Program-made: the position numbers and the translations under genes
In this document: positions 35,337-44,503 of the stretch, piece by piece
Numbering within the stretch: the first letter of the stretch is position 1
How the letters are laid out: each line of letters begins with the position of its first letter
Origin: Mesoterricola silvestris
GTDB lineage: Bacteria; Acidobacteriota; Holophagae; Holophagales; Holophagaceae
Assembly (NCBI RefSeq): GCF_030295405.1
Contig: NZ_AP027080.1
Coordinates: 3,890,001 to 3,954,000 of the forward strand
Length of the DNA: 64,000 nucleotides
Direction: 5' to 3'
The notes under the pieces: model-generated
Told to the model about the DNA's origin: nothing
Database searches by the model: none
What the model saw: only the letters and a program-made list of their open reading frames with translations

Positions 35337-38210
35337 CTAGAACTTGAAGACCGTCACCAGTTGGACGGAGCGCCCGGTTTGATAGGCGCTGGTCATGCCG
35401 TCATAGGGTGCCTGGGGCGTGTAGACCCCGCCCATGCCCATGCCGTAGTGCAGGATGTTCATGACGGGCATCCAATTGAGCAGGTTGTTGATGTTCACCT
35501 TCGCGAAGACCGTGGCCTTGCGGTAGACCGGCTGTTCGAAGCCCATCTGCAGATCGAGGGTGAAGGAGGCGGGCTGGTGGTCCACGCCCAGGGCGGCGAA
35601 GGTGCGGGTGAAGGTGGCGGCGTAGCCCTGGGCGACGAGGGCGCCGGGGGTCAGGTCCATACCGGTCTTGAATCCGGCCGCGGACCGGCCCCGGTAGGTG
35701 GCCATCAGTCCGGCGTTGGCCCTGCCCTTGCCCACCGGCTGCGTGTAGGACGCGGAGAAATTCCCGGAGAGGGGCATGTCCACGCTGGGGATGGGGCCGT
35801 AGGGATTGAGCGCCTCGGAGGAGATGCCGCCGCCGAAGTTGTTGGCTTCGGAGGTGGAGCCGTTGAGGGTCTCGCTGGCGTTGCCGAGGGTGCGGGACCA
35901 GGTGAAATTCGCGTTGTAGCTGAGGCGCTCGGTCACCTGTTGGTTCCAGGTGACCTCCAGGCCGGTGTAGTTGGATTTGCCGTTGGGATCGTTGGTGATG
36001 ATCACCTTGGCGACGCCGGGGCCCATGCCGTTGCCGTACCAGAAATCGTCCAGGAACCGGTCATTCCAGCGGCGGACGAAGGTCGCGGTGAAGGCGCGTC
36101 CCGGCGCCTCATGCCGGTAACCCAGGGTCAGTTCCCTCACCCGGGGGGCCTTGAGGTTGGGATCGACGAATACATTGCGATTGGTGATGGGGTCCTTGGT
36201 GAACACGGGGTTGGCCTGCCCCGTGCCTCCGGCCCCGTTGCCCCAGGCCGCCCAGTTGATCTGGCCGTTGGCCGTGAGGGCGTCGGCGCCCGTGCCCTGG
36301 GCCCCGCCGCCCGTGCCCACATAGACATACTGCCGCTGGACCGGTGTTTGGGAAACGGAAGCGGCGCCCAGCTGGCCCTGCAGAACGGCGCCCGCGTATT
36401 CGGCGGCGCTGAGGGTCAGCTGGTGGGCCTTGTCCCCCTTGAAGTCGTAGGTGGCCGAGAAGCGCGGCGTGAAGGCGTCGAACTCGAAGCGGTTGCCCTC
36501 GGGGGTGCTGGTGCTCTTGTAGCGGTCGTAGCGCAGGCCCAGGTTGAACCACCAATGGGTGTCGAAGGTCCAGGCGTCATTGATGTAGAGGGAGTTCACG
36601 TGGGTGTCCACCTTCCCCTCCACGGGCTGGTACCAGTCCAGGCTGGTCTCCACCACGTTGCCGGCCACCAGGTTGCGGTTGGAAAGGGCGGAGGTGGCCG
36701 GGCGGTCCCCATCCCGGTAGCCGTAGAACGTGATGAAGTACCCCGAGGGGTACTTGCCGGCGGCCGCCTCGTGGGTGTACGTGTACCCCTGGAAGCCGGC
36801 CTCGATCTGGTGCTGGCCGGCGGCGTCCAGGAACTTGGTGACGCTCGCGGCGGCCATCTTCATGTGCGATTCGACCCGGGAACCGGCATTGGTGCCGTTG
36901 TCCAGGATGTCCCGGCTGAGGTAGTCGTACCAGGTGGGCACGGTGGCGCCGCCCGTGGAGCCGTCGCCGGATCCGCCCGACTTGCTGTACGAGTCATTGT
37001 ACTTGGCGTCGAGCAGGAGGGTCTCCGACAGCTGGCCCGTGTAGCCCAGGGACCACAAGCCCTTCTTGGTGCGGCGCCGTCCGTCCAGGGTCGCGAGGGA
37101 GGTGGAATTGCCATCCGGGGCCGAGAGGTTCAGCCAGTTGGTTTCGGTCTCGTTGAATTGGGTGAAGAGGCGGTGGGAGGTGGTGATGTTCCAGTCCAGC
37201 TTGGCGTCCTTGCGGGTCTCATCCTGCGTGTAGCTGTAGGGAACGCCGCCGAAGTTGAGGGACGTGGTCTTCGTGTGGTACGTGGGCACGGGGGACTGCC
37301 CCTGGTACCCGAAGGCGAAGAAGAGCTTGTCCTTGAGGATGGGCCCCATGAAGGTGTAGCTCTGGGTGATGTGGTGGGCGTCCTCGGGCGGTGTGGGGCT
37401 CATCCCGAACAGCGCATAAAGTTCCGGGTACTTGCCCCGGCTGTTCCATTTCTGGTTGCTGATCTCCAGCCGGCTGGTGCCCTGGAATTCGTTGGTGCCG
37501 CTCTTGGTCGTCACATTGATGACGCCGCCGGAAAAGCGCCCGTAACGGGCGGAGATGCCCGAGGTGAGCACCTGCACCTGGTCGATGAAGTCATTGTTCA
37601 TCTTCGCGTTGCGCCCGCCGTAGTTGCCGTCCGTGACATTGACGCCATCCACCTGGTAGCTGTTCTGGTATTCGTCCGCGCCGTGGATGATGAATTTATT
37701 TGCGCCCGGAGTGAGCCCGATGACCTGGTCCACCCGGTCGAAGCTGGTGTTGCCCACCACAGGCAATTCATTGATCTGGTCGAAGTTGGTCATGAGCCCC
37801 GTCTTGGCCTGGCTGGGGTCCACGGCCAGGGCTTCGGCCATGGCCACCACCTCCACCACCGCGCTGGCCTGGGGCCGCAGCTGGAGGTTGAGGGTCGAGG
37901 TTTGGTTCACGGTGATCACGATATCGGTGCGGATATCCACCATGCCGGGAACGGCCACCTTCACGGTGACCTTGCCGGGCACCAGGTTGGGGACCAGGAA
38001 CTGGCCCTTGGCGTCGGTGGTGGCTTCGTGGTTGCCCCGGGGTGTGGCGACGCGCACCAGCTGATGGCTGACGGGCTTGCCGTCGGGGCTCTTGATGTTG
38101 CCGACCAGGTGGCCGACGGGGCTGGTCTGCGCCCAGACCAGGGTGGGGGAAGCGGCGATGAGCAGGGCAATGAGACGGGACCTGCCGGTACGGGGGAGGA
38201 CGGCTCTCAT
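35337..38210 (-). CDS. Oar-like TonB-dependent receptor with carboxypeptidase-regulatory N-domain
   Basis: A 957-residue outer-membrane protein: signal peptide ('LIALLIAASPTLVWAQ'), a CarboxypepD_reg Ig-like domain (about 25-110; 'GNIKSPDGKPVSHQLVRV'), a plug domain ('VDGVNVTDGNYGGRNAK' and 'GVINVTTKSGTNEFQGT') and a 22-strand-type barrel ending in 'VQLVTVFKF' with terminal Phe. Family members import large ligands or act in protein secretion and surface adhesion. The ATG at 38210 has GAGG at 6 bp, whereas the ATG at 38222 has none. A pair of CCGG-palindromes lies 88-123 bp upstream beside the MocR gene. Confidence 0.92.
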   Translation of the reverse strand: MRAVLPRTGRSRLIALLIAASPTLVWAQTSPVGHLVGNIKSPDGKPVSHQLVRVATPRGNHEATTDAKGQFLVPNLVPGKVTVKVAVPGMVDIRTDIVITVNQTSTLNLQLRPQASAVVEVVAMAEALAVDPSQAKTGLMTNFDQINELPVVGNTSFDRVDQVIGLTPGANKFIIHGADEYQNSYQVDGVNVTDGNYGGRNAKMNNDFIDQVQVLTSGISARYGRFSGGVINVTTKSGTNEFQGTSRLEISNQKWNSRGKYPELYALFGMSPTPPEDAHHITQSYTFMGPILKDKLFFAFGYQGQSPVPTYHTKTTSLNFGGVPYSYTQDETRKDAKLDWNITTSHRLFTQFNETETNWLNLSAPDGNSTSLATLDGRRRTKKGLWSLGYTGQLSETLLLDAKYNDSYSKSGGSGDGSTGGATVPTWYDYLSRDILDNGTNAGSRVESHMKMAAASVTKFLDAAGQHQIEAGFQGYTYTHEAAAGKYPSGYFITFYGYRDGDRPATSALSNRNLVAGNVVETSLDWYQPVEGKVDTHVNSLYINDAWTFDTHWWFNLGLRYDRYKSTSTPEGNRFEFDAFTPRFSATYDFKGDKAHQLTLSAAEYAGAVLQGQLGAASVSQTPVQRQYVYVGTGGGAQGTGADALTANGQINWAAWGNGAGGTGQANPVFTKDPITNRNVFVDPNLKAPRVRELTLGYRHEAPGRAFTATFVRRWNDRFLDDFWYGNGMGPGVAKVIITNDPNGKSNYTGLEVTWNQQVTERLSYNANFTWSRTLGNASETLNGSTSEANNFGGGISSEALNPYGPIPSVDMPLSGNFSASYTQPVGKGRANAGLMATYRGRSAAGFKTGMDLTPGALVAQGYAATFTRTFAALGVDHQPASFTLDLQMGFEQPVYRKATVFAKVNINNLLNWMPVMNILHYGMGMGGVYTPQAPYDGMTSAYQTGRSVQLVTVFKF

Positions 38211-38297
38211 GAAGGACCTCATGGGGGAGGGGGTGGAAGGGAATGGGAATGAAACCAGGGGAGTACAGCCCCTAGGGTGATCCCCCCCTTCCCGGGC

Positions 38298-38333
38298 CCG
38301 GTTATCCGGTTTTGCATCTGGCCGGTATACCGG
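38298..38333. promoter_or_regulatory. Two CCGG-N4-CCGG elements, candidate MocR operator
   Basis: CCGGTTATCCGG (38298-38309) and CCGGTATACCGG (38322-38333) are near-identical 12-bp elements, centre to centre 24 bp, between the MocR stop (38340) and the TonB receptor start (38210). Repeated sites with helical spacing are typical of MocR-type dimers. They probably control the receptor operon. Confidence 0.45.
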
Positions 38334-38339
38334 TCCCTG

Positions 38340-39800
38340 TCACCGGGGCCTCGCGGCCCCGGCGCGGGCGGCCTCCAGGCGCCGGACCGCCGCCTCCAAT
38401 TCCGTTTCGTCCACCTGGGCAAAGCCCATGCGGAAGCCCTGCCCGGGCTCGCCCAGGTAGAACCGCGAGGGGGGATTCAGCACGAGGCCCTTCGTCCGCA
38501 CCGCCTGGATCCAGGCCTCCACCTCGACCCCTTCCCTTCCCCGGAGCCAGAGGCTCATGCCCCCCAGGGGGGCCTGGACCTCCAGCGCGTCCCCCAGCCC
38601 GCTTCGCAGCCTTCCCACCAGGAAGTCCCGGCGGGCGGCGTAGACCTTGCGCATCTTCCGCAGGTGCCGGGCCAGGTTCCCGTCCCGGATGAGGTCCGCC
38701 ACGGCCCATTCCAGCACCGGGTCGCCCTGCTCCCCCAGGGTGCGCTTGATGCGGGCCAGGAAGGGCACGAGAGGCTGCGGAATGACCAGGTAGCCCAGCT
38801 TCAGGCCGGGAGCCAGGAGGCGGGACAGCGATCCGATGTGGAGCACCTGGCCCGTCTGGTCCACGGCCAGCAGAGGCTCGGGACGCACCTCGCCATAGTG
38901 GATCTCCCCGTCATAGTCGTCCTCCAGGACCGCGACCCGGTATTCGGCGGCCAGACGAAGGATCTCGGCCTTGCGCTCGGGCGCCAGGGTGGCGGTGGTG
39001 GGGAACTGGCGGCGGGGGGTGAGGTACAGCAGGTGGATCCGCTCCCGCTTCAGCAGTTCCTCCAGGGCCGCGGGAATCAGCCCGTCGGCGTCCACCGGCA
39101 CGGGCCGGAGGTGGAGCTTGGCGGCCTGCTGGAGGATCTCCCAGGCCCCCCGGTGGCCGGGGTTCTCCACCGCCGCCAGGCTTCCGGGTTTGAACAGGCT
39201 GGCGGCCACCATGGCCAGCGCGCCCCGGCTTCCCCGGGTGATGAGCACGCGGTCGGCGGTCACCCGCACGCCGTGGCGCTCCGAGATCCAGGCGGCCACC
39301 GTTTCGCGGAGCAGGGGCGTGCCCAGGGGGTCCCGGTCCTCCAGCAACCGGGCTCCATCCCGCCGCAGCGCCCGCTGGTAGCCCCGGGCCAGTTCCTCGG
39401 CCGGGGCGAGGCGGGGATCGGCGGCCCCGTCCTCCAGGAGGAGGCTGCCGTCCAGGGCCGTGGACATGGGCCGCAGGAGGCTGGGCAGGTCGAAGCCCAC
39501 CCGGGTCGTCGGGAGGGTGACCGGACGCCCCTTCTCGCCCGAGGGCAGCTCCGTCGCCACGAAGGTCCCGCAATTGGGTTGGGTGACAAGCCAGCCCTGG
39601 GCCTCCAATTCCTCGAGGGCGAGAATGATGGTCCGCCGGCTGACGTCCAGTTGCTCGGCCAGGACCCGGGACCCGGGCAGGGCGGTGCCGGGCGGCAGGC
39701 GTCCTTCCAGGATGGCCTTCTGCAGGGTCAGGGCGATGCGTTGGCCCAGGGTCGCGCCGGGGGCCTCCACGAGGGCAAGGGAGAGTTCACGGGCGCGCAA
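38340..39800 (-). CDS. MocR/PdxR-type regulator (GntR HTH + aminotransferase fold) lacking the PLP lysine
   Basis: The 486-residue protein has a GntR winged helix (about 10-80; 'GSRVLAEQLDVSRRTIILAL') and a fold type I aminotransferase domain with 'ITRGSRGAL', 'LTPRRQFPTTATL' and 'EDDYDGEIHY'. The Schiff-base position, normally Lys in G-(S/T)-x-S-K-x-L-A-P, is Arg327 (GSLSRLLAPGLKLGY; codon CGC at 38820-38822). It therefore should not form the internal aldimine with PLP and may be a PLP-independent or PLP-non-covalent sensor. Its start overlaps the kinase gene by 14 bp, suggesting coupling, and the candidate operator lies at its 3' end ahead of the TonB receptor. Confidence 0.9.
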   Translation of the reverse strand: MRARELSLALVEAPGATLGQRIALTLQKAILEGRLPPGTALPGSRVLAEQLDVSRRTIILALEELEAQGWLVTQPNCGTFVATELPSGEKGRPVTLPTTRVGFDLPSLLRPMSTALDGSLLLEDGAADPRLAPAEELARGYQRALRRDGARLLEDRDPLGTPLLRETVAAWISERHGVRVTADRVLITRGSRGALAMVAASLFKPGSLAAVENPGHRGAWEILQQAAKLHLRPVPVDADGLIPAALEELLKRERIHLLYLTPRRQFPTTATLAPERKAEILRLAAEYRVAVLEDDYDGEIHYGEVRPEPLLAVDQTGQVLHIGSLSRLLAPGLKLGYLVIPQPLVPFLARIKRTLGEQGDPVLEWAVADLIRDGNLARHLRKMRKVYAARRDFLVGRLRSGLGDALEVQAPLGGMSLWLRGREGVEVEAWIQAVRTKGLVLNPPSRFYLGEPGQGFRMGFAQVDETELEAAVRRLEAARAGAARPR

Positions 39801-42800
39801 GGGGACCTTCCGACGTCAGGGCGCGGGCCTGCTCCAGGAGGGGGAGCAGGGAGCGCTGGAGGTTGCGGTTCGCACGGAGGGCCTGGCGGAAGGCTTCCGC
39901 GGCCTCCCGGGCCCGCCGGGCACGGGCGGCGGGGGACGGCTCCGCCTGCGCCAGGGCCAGGAGGATCTCTCCGCGCAGGCGGAGGGATCGGCCCTTGCCC
40001 TCCCGGCAGATCTCGCCCAGACGCGACCTGCGGCGCGTATCACCGGCCACGTCCCCGGGGGACATGGGGCCCAGCGTCCGGCATGCCTGGTCGCTGAGCC
40101 GCAGCCCCTCCAGCAATTCGGCGATCCCCCCAGAAGGGGTGCGGCCCTGGAGGTAGAGCCGGGTGGCCCGGGACATCAGCATGAAGCCCGGAACCTCCGG
40201 TTGCTTCAGGAAGAACGTCTCCTGGGCCTTGGCCCGTTCGAGCCAGGGACCAGGGTCCCTGCCCGTCTCCAGGCGGCGCCGGGCCGCGGCGAGTTCGGCG
40301 TCGATGAGTTGGAGATAGCGCTGGTTGGCCCCGGAGCCATCCGGGCTGGCGGGCTCCCGCGAAAGGCGGTTTTCCAGGGCCTCCCAGGCGGCGGGACTAT
40401 CCAGGCATTCCGCCTTCCGTAGCAGGATCATCATGTCCTCATCCGGCCACAGGGCGGCATTGGCGGGCAGGCTCCCGAAGGTGGCCTCCGCCCGGGCAAG
40501 GGCTTCGCGCGGGTCCCCACCGGTCTGGTGCGCATAGGACGCGAGGAGCAGATCGGCCAGAACGCGGTAATGGCCATTGAAGACGCCAGAAGCCTGCCGG
40601 TTCGCCGCCACCGCCTCCAGGATCTCCGTGGGGTCGCCCCCGGTTTCCAGGAGCATCGAACCGGCATGGCATCCCATCGGGGCCACGTAGTCGTCCCCGG
40701 GTTCGTGGTTGCGGAGGGTATTCCAGCCCAGGAGCCCAGCCTCCAGGCCCGATTGGCCGTACGCCTCGCAATAGGACCCGTAGGAGAGCAGAGCGAAGGT
40801 CAGGGCGCGGAGGTTGCGCCGGGAGGGAGGATGCTCCGAGGCCTGGATGAGGGTCCTGAGCTCCTGGAGGATGGGCGAGGGGTCCAGGCCCCGCTCCAGG
40901 CGATGGACGACCGCCGTCGAACCCAGGAACCGCGCCTGTCCCTCGACCAGGTGGGGATCGGTGGCACTGACCCGCATGCCCAGATCCAGCCAGTACCGGG
41001 CCTGGCCCAGGAGCCGGGACGGGGGCGCGGTCCGCTCCGTGGGGCAGGTGTCCTGGGTCCAGAAGGCGCCGGCGAGGGCCGCATAGACCCGGGGATGGCT
41101 GGGCGCGACCCGGCGGATTTCCAGGAGCAGATCCAGGGCCTGTTGGCGGAGGGGCTCCACGTGGGAGGAGCATTCCGGCGGCCACACGGCTGAATCGCGC
41201 GCGGCCTTGTAGGCAAGGTCATCCGCCTGGTCCACCAGGGCTTCCGCCTCCTCGAACATGGCGTCCAGGTCGCTGGGAAACTGGGCCCGGTAGGCCCGGG
41301 CCATGCGGACGCGGTCCTCCATGCGGGCATTGCCCTGGACGGAGGTTTCCGCGAGGTCCACCAGGTGGGCCAGGCGGGCCTGGTCCGTGCTTCCGCGGCC
41401 CCTGAGCAGGGAACGCGCGGGGACCAGGTAGCGCCGGATGGCCTCCTCCCGTTTCCGCAACAGGGCGGCCCGGTCCCCTTCCATGGCCTGGTCCTGCAGC
41501 CGCGTCTGGTACTGGGCCACCAGGGCAAGGGCCAGCCAGGACCGGGCGGCTTCGGTCCGGTATCCTCCGTCCCAGGCCTTCTGGAAGTAGGCGGCCGCTT
41601 CCGTCTCCTCCGCGCCAAGAAGCAGATGGGCCTGGCCGAGGGCCATCAGGCCGGGGCCCTGGGCCGATGCGCCCCCCTTGGCCAGGGTCTGCTCGATCAC
41701 CTTCAGGGCCCCGCGGGCCTGGTCCACTTCGGCATCGATGGCATGGAAGGGCAGCCGGTGGATGCGGTCCAGTTCGCCCCGCAGATCCTCCACGATGCGC
41801 TGGAAGTGGTGGTCCCAGTCCGCCTGTTGGGAGATGAAGGCCGCGTGGCGGGTGAGGGGGATGACCGTGCCCACCAGGAGGACGAGACCGAGGGCCCCCA
41901 CCCACTGGACCTTGCGGTTGCGCCGGACCCACTTGCTCAGGCGGTAGAGGCGGCTGGTCCCCATGGCCCGCACCGGTTCGGCCCTCAGGAAGCGGTCCAG
42001 GTCCTCCGCCAATTCCCGTGCGGTGGCGTAGCGGTCCCCGGGACGCTTTTCCATGCACCGGTGCACGATGCGGGCCAGATCCGGGGGCACCTCCGGGCTC
42101 CGCTGGCGCAGGGGCACGGGCGGGGCCTGGGCCATCGCTGCCAGCAGGCCGTCGAAGTCCCGGGCCTCGAAGGGGATCCTGCCCGAAAGCAGGACGTAGA
42201 GGATGACGCCCAGGGCGTAGACGTCCGTGGCGCGGCCCAGCTGGGAGACCTCGCGGGCGAGCTGTTCGGGGCTGGTGTAGGGCGGCGTTCCCATGGGGCA
42301 GGCGCCGCTTCCGTCCGGGGTCTGGCCCCTCACCATGCCGAAGTCGCCGATGGTGGGATGGAGGCTGCCGTCCTCGCCGGTTTCCACCAGCACGTTGTTC
42401 AGCTTGAGATCCAGGTGGATGAGCCCCTTCTGGTGGGCGGCGTGCACGCCCAAGGCGATGTCCCGCACGATGCGGACCTTCTCCTCCATCCCGAGGCCCG
42501 AGGCCACGCCGGCCAGGGTGGGCCCGTCCACCAGCTGCATGACCAGGAAGCCTTTCCCCACTTCGTAGATGCGGCAGACATTGGGATGCTCCACCTGGGC
42601 CTGGGCCCGGGCCTCGTCCAGGGTGGGCCCGTCCGGATCCTTCAGCACCTTGATGGCCACCTGGCGCTGGAGCAGCGAATCCATGGCCTTGAAGACCCGC
42701 GCCGTCGCGCCCTCCCCCAGGAGCACCAGGTCCCGGTACCGGTCGCCCAGGCCCTGCAGTTCCCCCACGGGCGCCGGCCCCTTGAAGAGGGGATCCACCC

Positions 42801-43011
42801 AGGAGCCCGCCTCCCGTCCGATGGCGTCCCAGGCCAGGGAATGGAGAAGCCCCTCGGGCAGGTCCCCCGAGGCCACCAGGGAGGCCAGTTTGTCCCCCCA
42901 GTAGGCCGAAGCGCCCTGACCCGATGCCGGGCCCTCCGGGCGGTCCTCCCCCAGGATGCCCTGGGCTTGGGCGTCCTTGAGGATGCGGGAGGTCAGGGAT
43001 CGGGAGAACAT
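39787..43011 (-). CDS. Membrane-anchored Ser/Thr protein kinase with long helical-repeat tail
   Basis: The 1,074-residue protein has a Hanks-type kinase domain (about 92-350): glycine loop 'LGEGATARVF', VAIK lysine, catalytic loop 'HLDLKLNNVL' (Leu replacing the Arg of HRD and the Pro of KPxN), 'DFGMVRG' and 'GTPPYTSPEQ'. A single TM ('GALGLVLLVGTVIPL', near 375) is followed by about 680 residues of helical, probably TPR-like repeats on the other side of the membrane. Kinases with this layout sense periplasmic cues and phosphorylate cytoplasmic regulators. The absent HRD arginine indicates that activation-loop phosphorylation is not required. It is cotranscribed with the MocR gene. Confidence 0.9.
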   Translation of the reverse strand: MFSRSLTSRILKDAQAQGILGEDRPEGPASGQGASAYWGDKLASLVASGDLPEGLLHSLAWDAIGREAGSWVDPLFKGPAPVGELQGLGDRYRDLVLLGEGATARVFKAMDSLLQRQVAIKVLKDPDGPTLDEARAQAQVEHPNVCRIYEVGKGFLVMQLVDGPTLAGVASGLGMEEKVRIVRDIALGVHAAHQKGLIHLDLKLNNVLVETGEDGSLHPTIGDFGMVRGQTPDGSGACPMGTPPYTSPEQLAREVSQLGRATDVYALGVILYVLLSGRIPFEARDFDGLLAAMAQAPPVPLRQRSPEVPPDLARIVHRCMEKRPGDRYATARELAEDLDRFLRAEPVRAMGTSRLYRLSKWVRRNRKVQWVGALGLVLLVGTVIPLTRHAAFISQQADWDHHFQRIVEDLRGELDRIHRLPFHAIDAEVDQARGALKVIEQTLAKGGASAQGPGLMALGQAHLLLGAEETEAAAYFQKAWDGGYRTEAARSWLALALVAQYQTRLQDQAMEGDRAALLRKREEAIRRYLVPARSLLRGRGSTDQARLAHLVDLAETSVQGNARMEDRVRMARAYRAQFPSDLDAMFEEAEALVDQADDLAYKAARDSAVWPPECSSHVEPLRQQALDLLLEIRRVAPSHPRVYAALAGAFWTQDTCPTERTAPPSRLLGQARYWLDLGMRVSATDPHLVEGQARFLGSTAVVHRLERGLDPSPILQELRTLIQASEHPPSRRNLRALTFALLSYGSYCEAYGQSGLEAGLLGWNTLRNHEPGDDYVAPMGCHAGSMLLETGGDPTEILEAVAANRQASGVFNGHYRVLADLLLASYAHQTGGDPREALARAEATFGSLPANAALWPDEDMMILLRKAECLDSPAAWEALENRLSREPASPDGSGANQRYLQLIDAELAAARRRLETGRDPGPWLERAKAQETFFLKQPEVPGFMLMSRATRLYLQGRTPSGGIAELLEGLRLSDQACRTLGPMSPGDVAGDTRRRSRLGEICREGKGRSLRLRGEILLALAQAEPSPAARARRAREAAEAFRQALRANRNLQRSLLPLLEQARALTSEGPLARP

Positions 43012-43107
43012 GGAATTGGAAACGATCCGTCCAGTCAGGAACCGACGTGGTTATCGGGGGAGGGCTTTCCTAATCATAACGGAGGGCGGTTCCGGCGCCC
43101 CTGCCCT

Positions 43108-43653
43108 TCAGAAGAGATATCCGATCTTGACGGAGACCTCCGCCTGCAGGGCCTTCGGCCGGCATTCGCCCTGGGAGCTCGACACCGCCCGGTCCCCCCC
43201 GATGCGCCGGTGGACCGCCACCCAGGGATTCACCTGGAACCCCCGCCCCAGGGGAACCACCCATCCCATCCCGAAGGTGGCCTGGAGGCTTTCCAGCCGC
43301 ACCCGCTCCGGCCCCCGCGCCCCTTTCAGATCCTCGTCCCACCGCTCCAGCCCTCCCCCGATCCAGGGCCCCGCGAACCCCGCCCGGAAGAACCGGTCCA
43401 CCAGGAGCGCCTGCGCCCGCGTCCGCGCCTTCTCCCACCCCGCGGGCGCGAAGCGATCGGGAAGGTGGACCTCCGCCGCCACCAGGCGCAGCCGCCACAC
43501 ATCCCGGCCCGCGGCCACGGAGGCGTACCACCCCCCCGTGGCCACGGGAAGCACATCCACTTCAGTGGCCCAGCGCGTGGGTCCCGGGGCGGGGGTTTCC
43601 GCCCCCAGGAAGAGGCCCGGGACGAGCAGCAGAAGCAACGTGAGTCGTTTCAT
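43108..43653 (-). CDS. Predicted outer-membrane beta-barrel protein (181 aa)
   Basis: The protein has a short signal peptide ('LLLLLVPGLFLGAE') and amphipathic strands ending in 'VSVKIGYLF', a terminal Phe typical of BAM substrates; its size suggests an 8-strand barrel. No family assigned. The ATG at 43653 has GGAG at 5 bp. An 18-bp operator matching one in front of the neighbouring TetR gene lies 18 bp upstream, so it is very likely a direct target of that regulator. It ends 97 bp ahead of the kinase gene. Confidence 0.7.
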   Translation of the reverse strand: MKRLTLLLLLVPGLFLGAETPAPGPTRWATEVDVLPVATGGWYASVAAGRDVWRLRLVAAEVHLPDRFAPAGWEKARTRAQALLVDRFFRAGFAGPWIGGGLERWDEDLKGARGPERVRLESLQATFGMGWVVPLGRGFQVNPWVAVHRRIGGDRAVSSSQGECRPKALQAEVSVKIGYLF

Positions 43654-43670
43654 GGGATCTCCAAAAATCT

Positions 43671-43688
43671 TGTCACCAATCAGTGACA
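43671..43688. promoter_or_regulatory. TetR operator copy A upstream of the outer-membrane protein gene
   Basis: TGTCACCAATCAGTGACA is an inverted repeat of TGTCAC/GTGACA with a 6-bp spacer, the same architecture as copy B at 44393-44410. It lies between the TetR stop and the target gene start. Confidence 0.7.
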
Positions 43689-43731
43689 TTAAGGACACAG
43701 GCACCCGAACGCCATCCGGTCCCCCCCCCGG

Positions 43732-44370
43732 CTATCGGCGGGATTCCGTCCGGCCCAGAAGGCCCTCGCACAACGCATGAACGGCCGCTTCGATCCGCTC
43801 CCAGCCTTCCGGGGACCCAAGGGGCACGCCGTTGTATCGCTCCACCGTCCGGGCGCGCAGCAGCAGGTGCTGCAACCCCGCCCCGAGCAGGGCCGAGACG
43901 GCCGGAAGATCCCCGCCCCTGCCCCGCAGGTGCTCCGGAAGGGCCTCCATCAGTTGCCCGGACCGGGCCTCCCGGACCCGGTCCAGCACCCGGGTCAGCG
44001 GATGCCGTTCCACCGCCTCCCACGCCATCACCTCCAGCGTGAGGGGCCGCTTTCGAAGGGCCTGGAGATGCCGGATCAGCATCCCGGCCGCCAAGGCCGC
44101 CGGTTCCGGTTCGGGTGAATCCCCGACGATCTCCTCCACGGAGGGCCAGAAGTCCATCTCGCTCGCCCAGGCCTCCGTCAGCTGGTCGATTCCCCCGAAA
44201 TACCGGTAGATCAGGACCTTGTCGACCCCAGCCTCCCGCGCTACCGCGTTCACCCCCAGGGCCCCGAATCCCTCCCGGCTGAGGAGAGTGCCCACCGCGG
44301 CGAGGATCCGCTTGCGCGTCGCCGCGGCGTCTCGGGCTTTAACGGGGTTGGCGGGGGGGCGGGTCGGCAT
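43732..44370 (-). CDS. TetR-family transcriptional regulator
   Basis: The 212-residue protein has a TetR N-terminus ('RILAAVGTLLSREGFGALGVNAVAREAGVDKVLIYRYFGG', here recognised by its terminal 'VDKVLIYRYFGG') and an all-helical ligand domain. Its start at 44370 lies just downstream of a good sigma-70 promoter whose spacer contains an 18-bp inverted repeat, and the same repeat lies ahead of the next gene. Autorepression and control of the outer-membrane protein gene are therefore well supported by sequence; the ligand is unknown. Confidence 0.9.
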   Translation of the reverse strand: MPTRPPANPVKARDAAATRKRILAAVGTLLSREGFGALGVNAVAREAGVDKVLIYRYFGGIDQLTEAWASEMDFWPSVEEIVGDSPEPEPAALAAGMLIRHLQALRKRPLTLEVMAWEAVERHPLTRVLDRVREARSGQLMEALPEHLRGRGGDLPAVSALLGAGLQHLLLRARTVERYNGVPLGSPEGWERIEAAVHALCEGLLGRTESRR

Positions 44371-44387
44371 CGGGTCCTCGGGGGTTC

Positions 44388-44416
44388 AGGATAGTCACCG
44401 CGTGGTGACAAGTCAA
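44388..44416 (-). promoter_or_regulatory. Sigma-70 promoter with embedded TetR operator copy B
   Basis: On the minus strand, TTGACT (44416-44411), a 17-bp spacer and TATCCT (44393-44388) form a near-consensus promoter. The operator AGTCACCGCGTGGTGACA (44393-44410) fills the spacer exactly, so the bound repressor would block polymerase. Confidence 0.75.
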
Positions 44417-44487
44417 TCCAGGTGGCTTCATGGAGGAACCTCCAGTACGTCCAGCGTCGTCCGGGAGATTTCCGGGCTTGCCCATTC

Positions 44488-44503
44488 ACAATTCGTGAAT
44501 TGT
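44488..44503. promoter_or_regulatory. 16-bp palindrome in an intergenic stretch
   Basis: ACAATTC and GAATTGT flank a central GT, giving a near-perfect AT-rich palindrome downstream of the putative small membrane protein gene. Function unknown. Confidence 0.35.
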
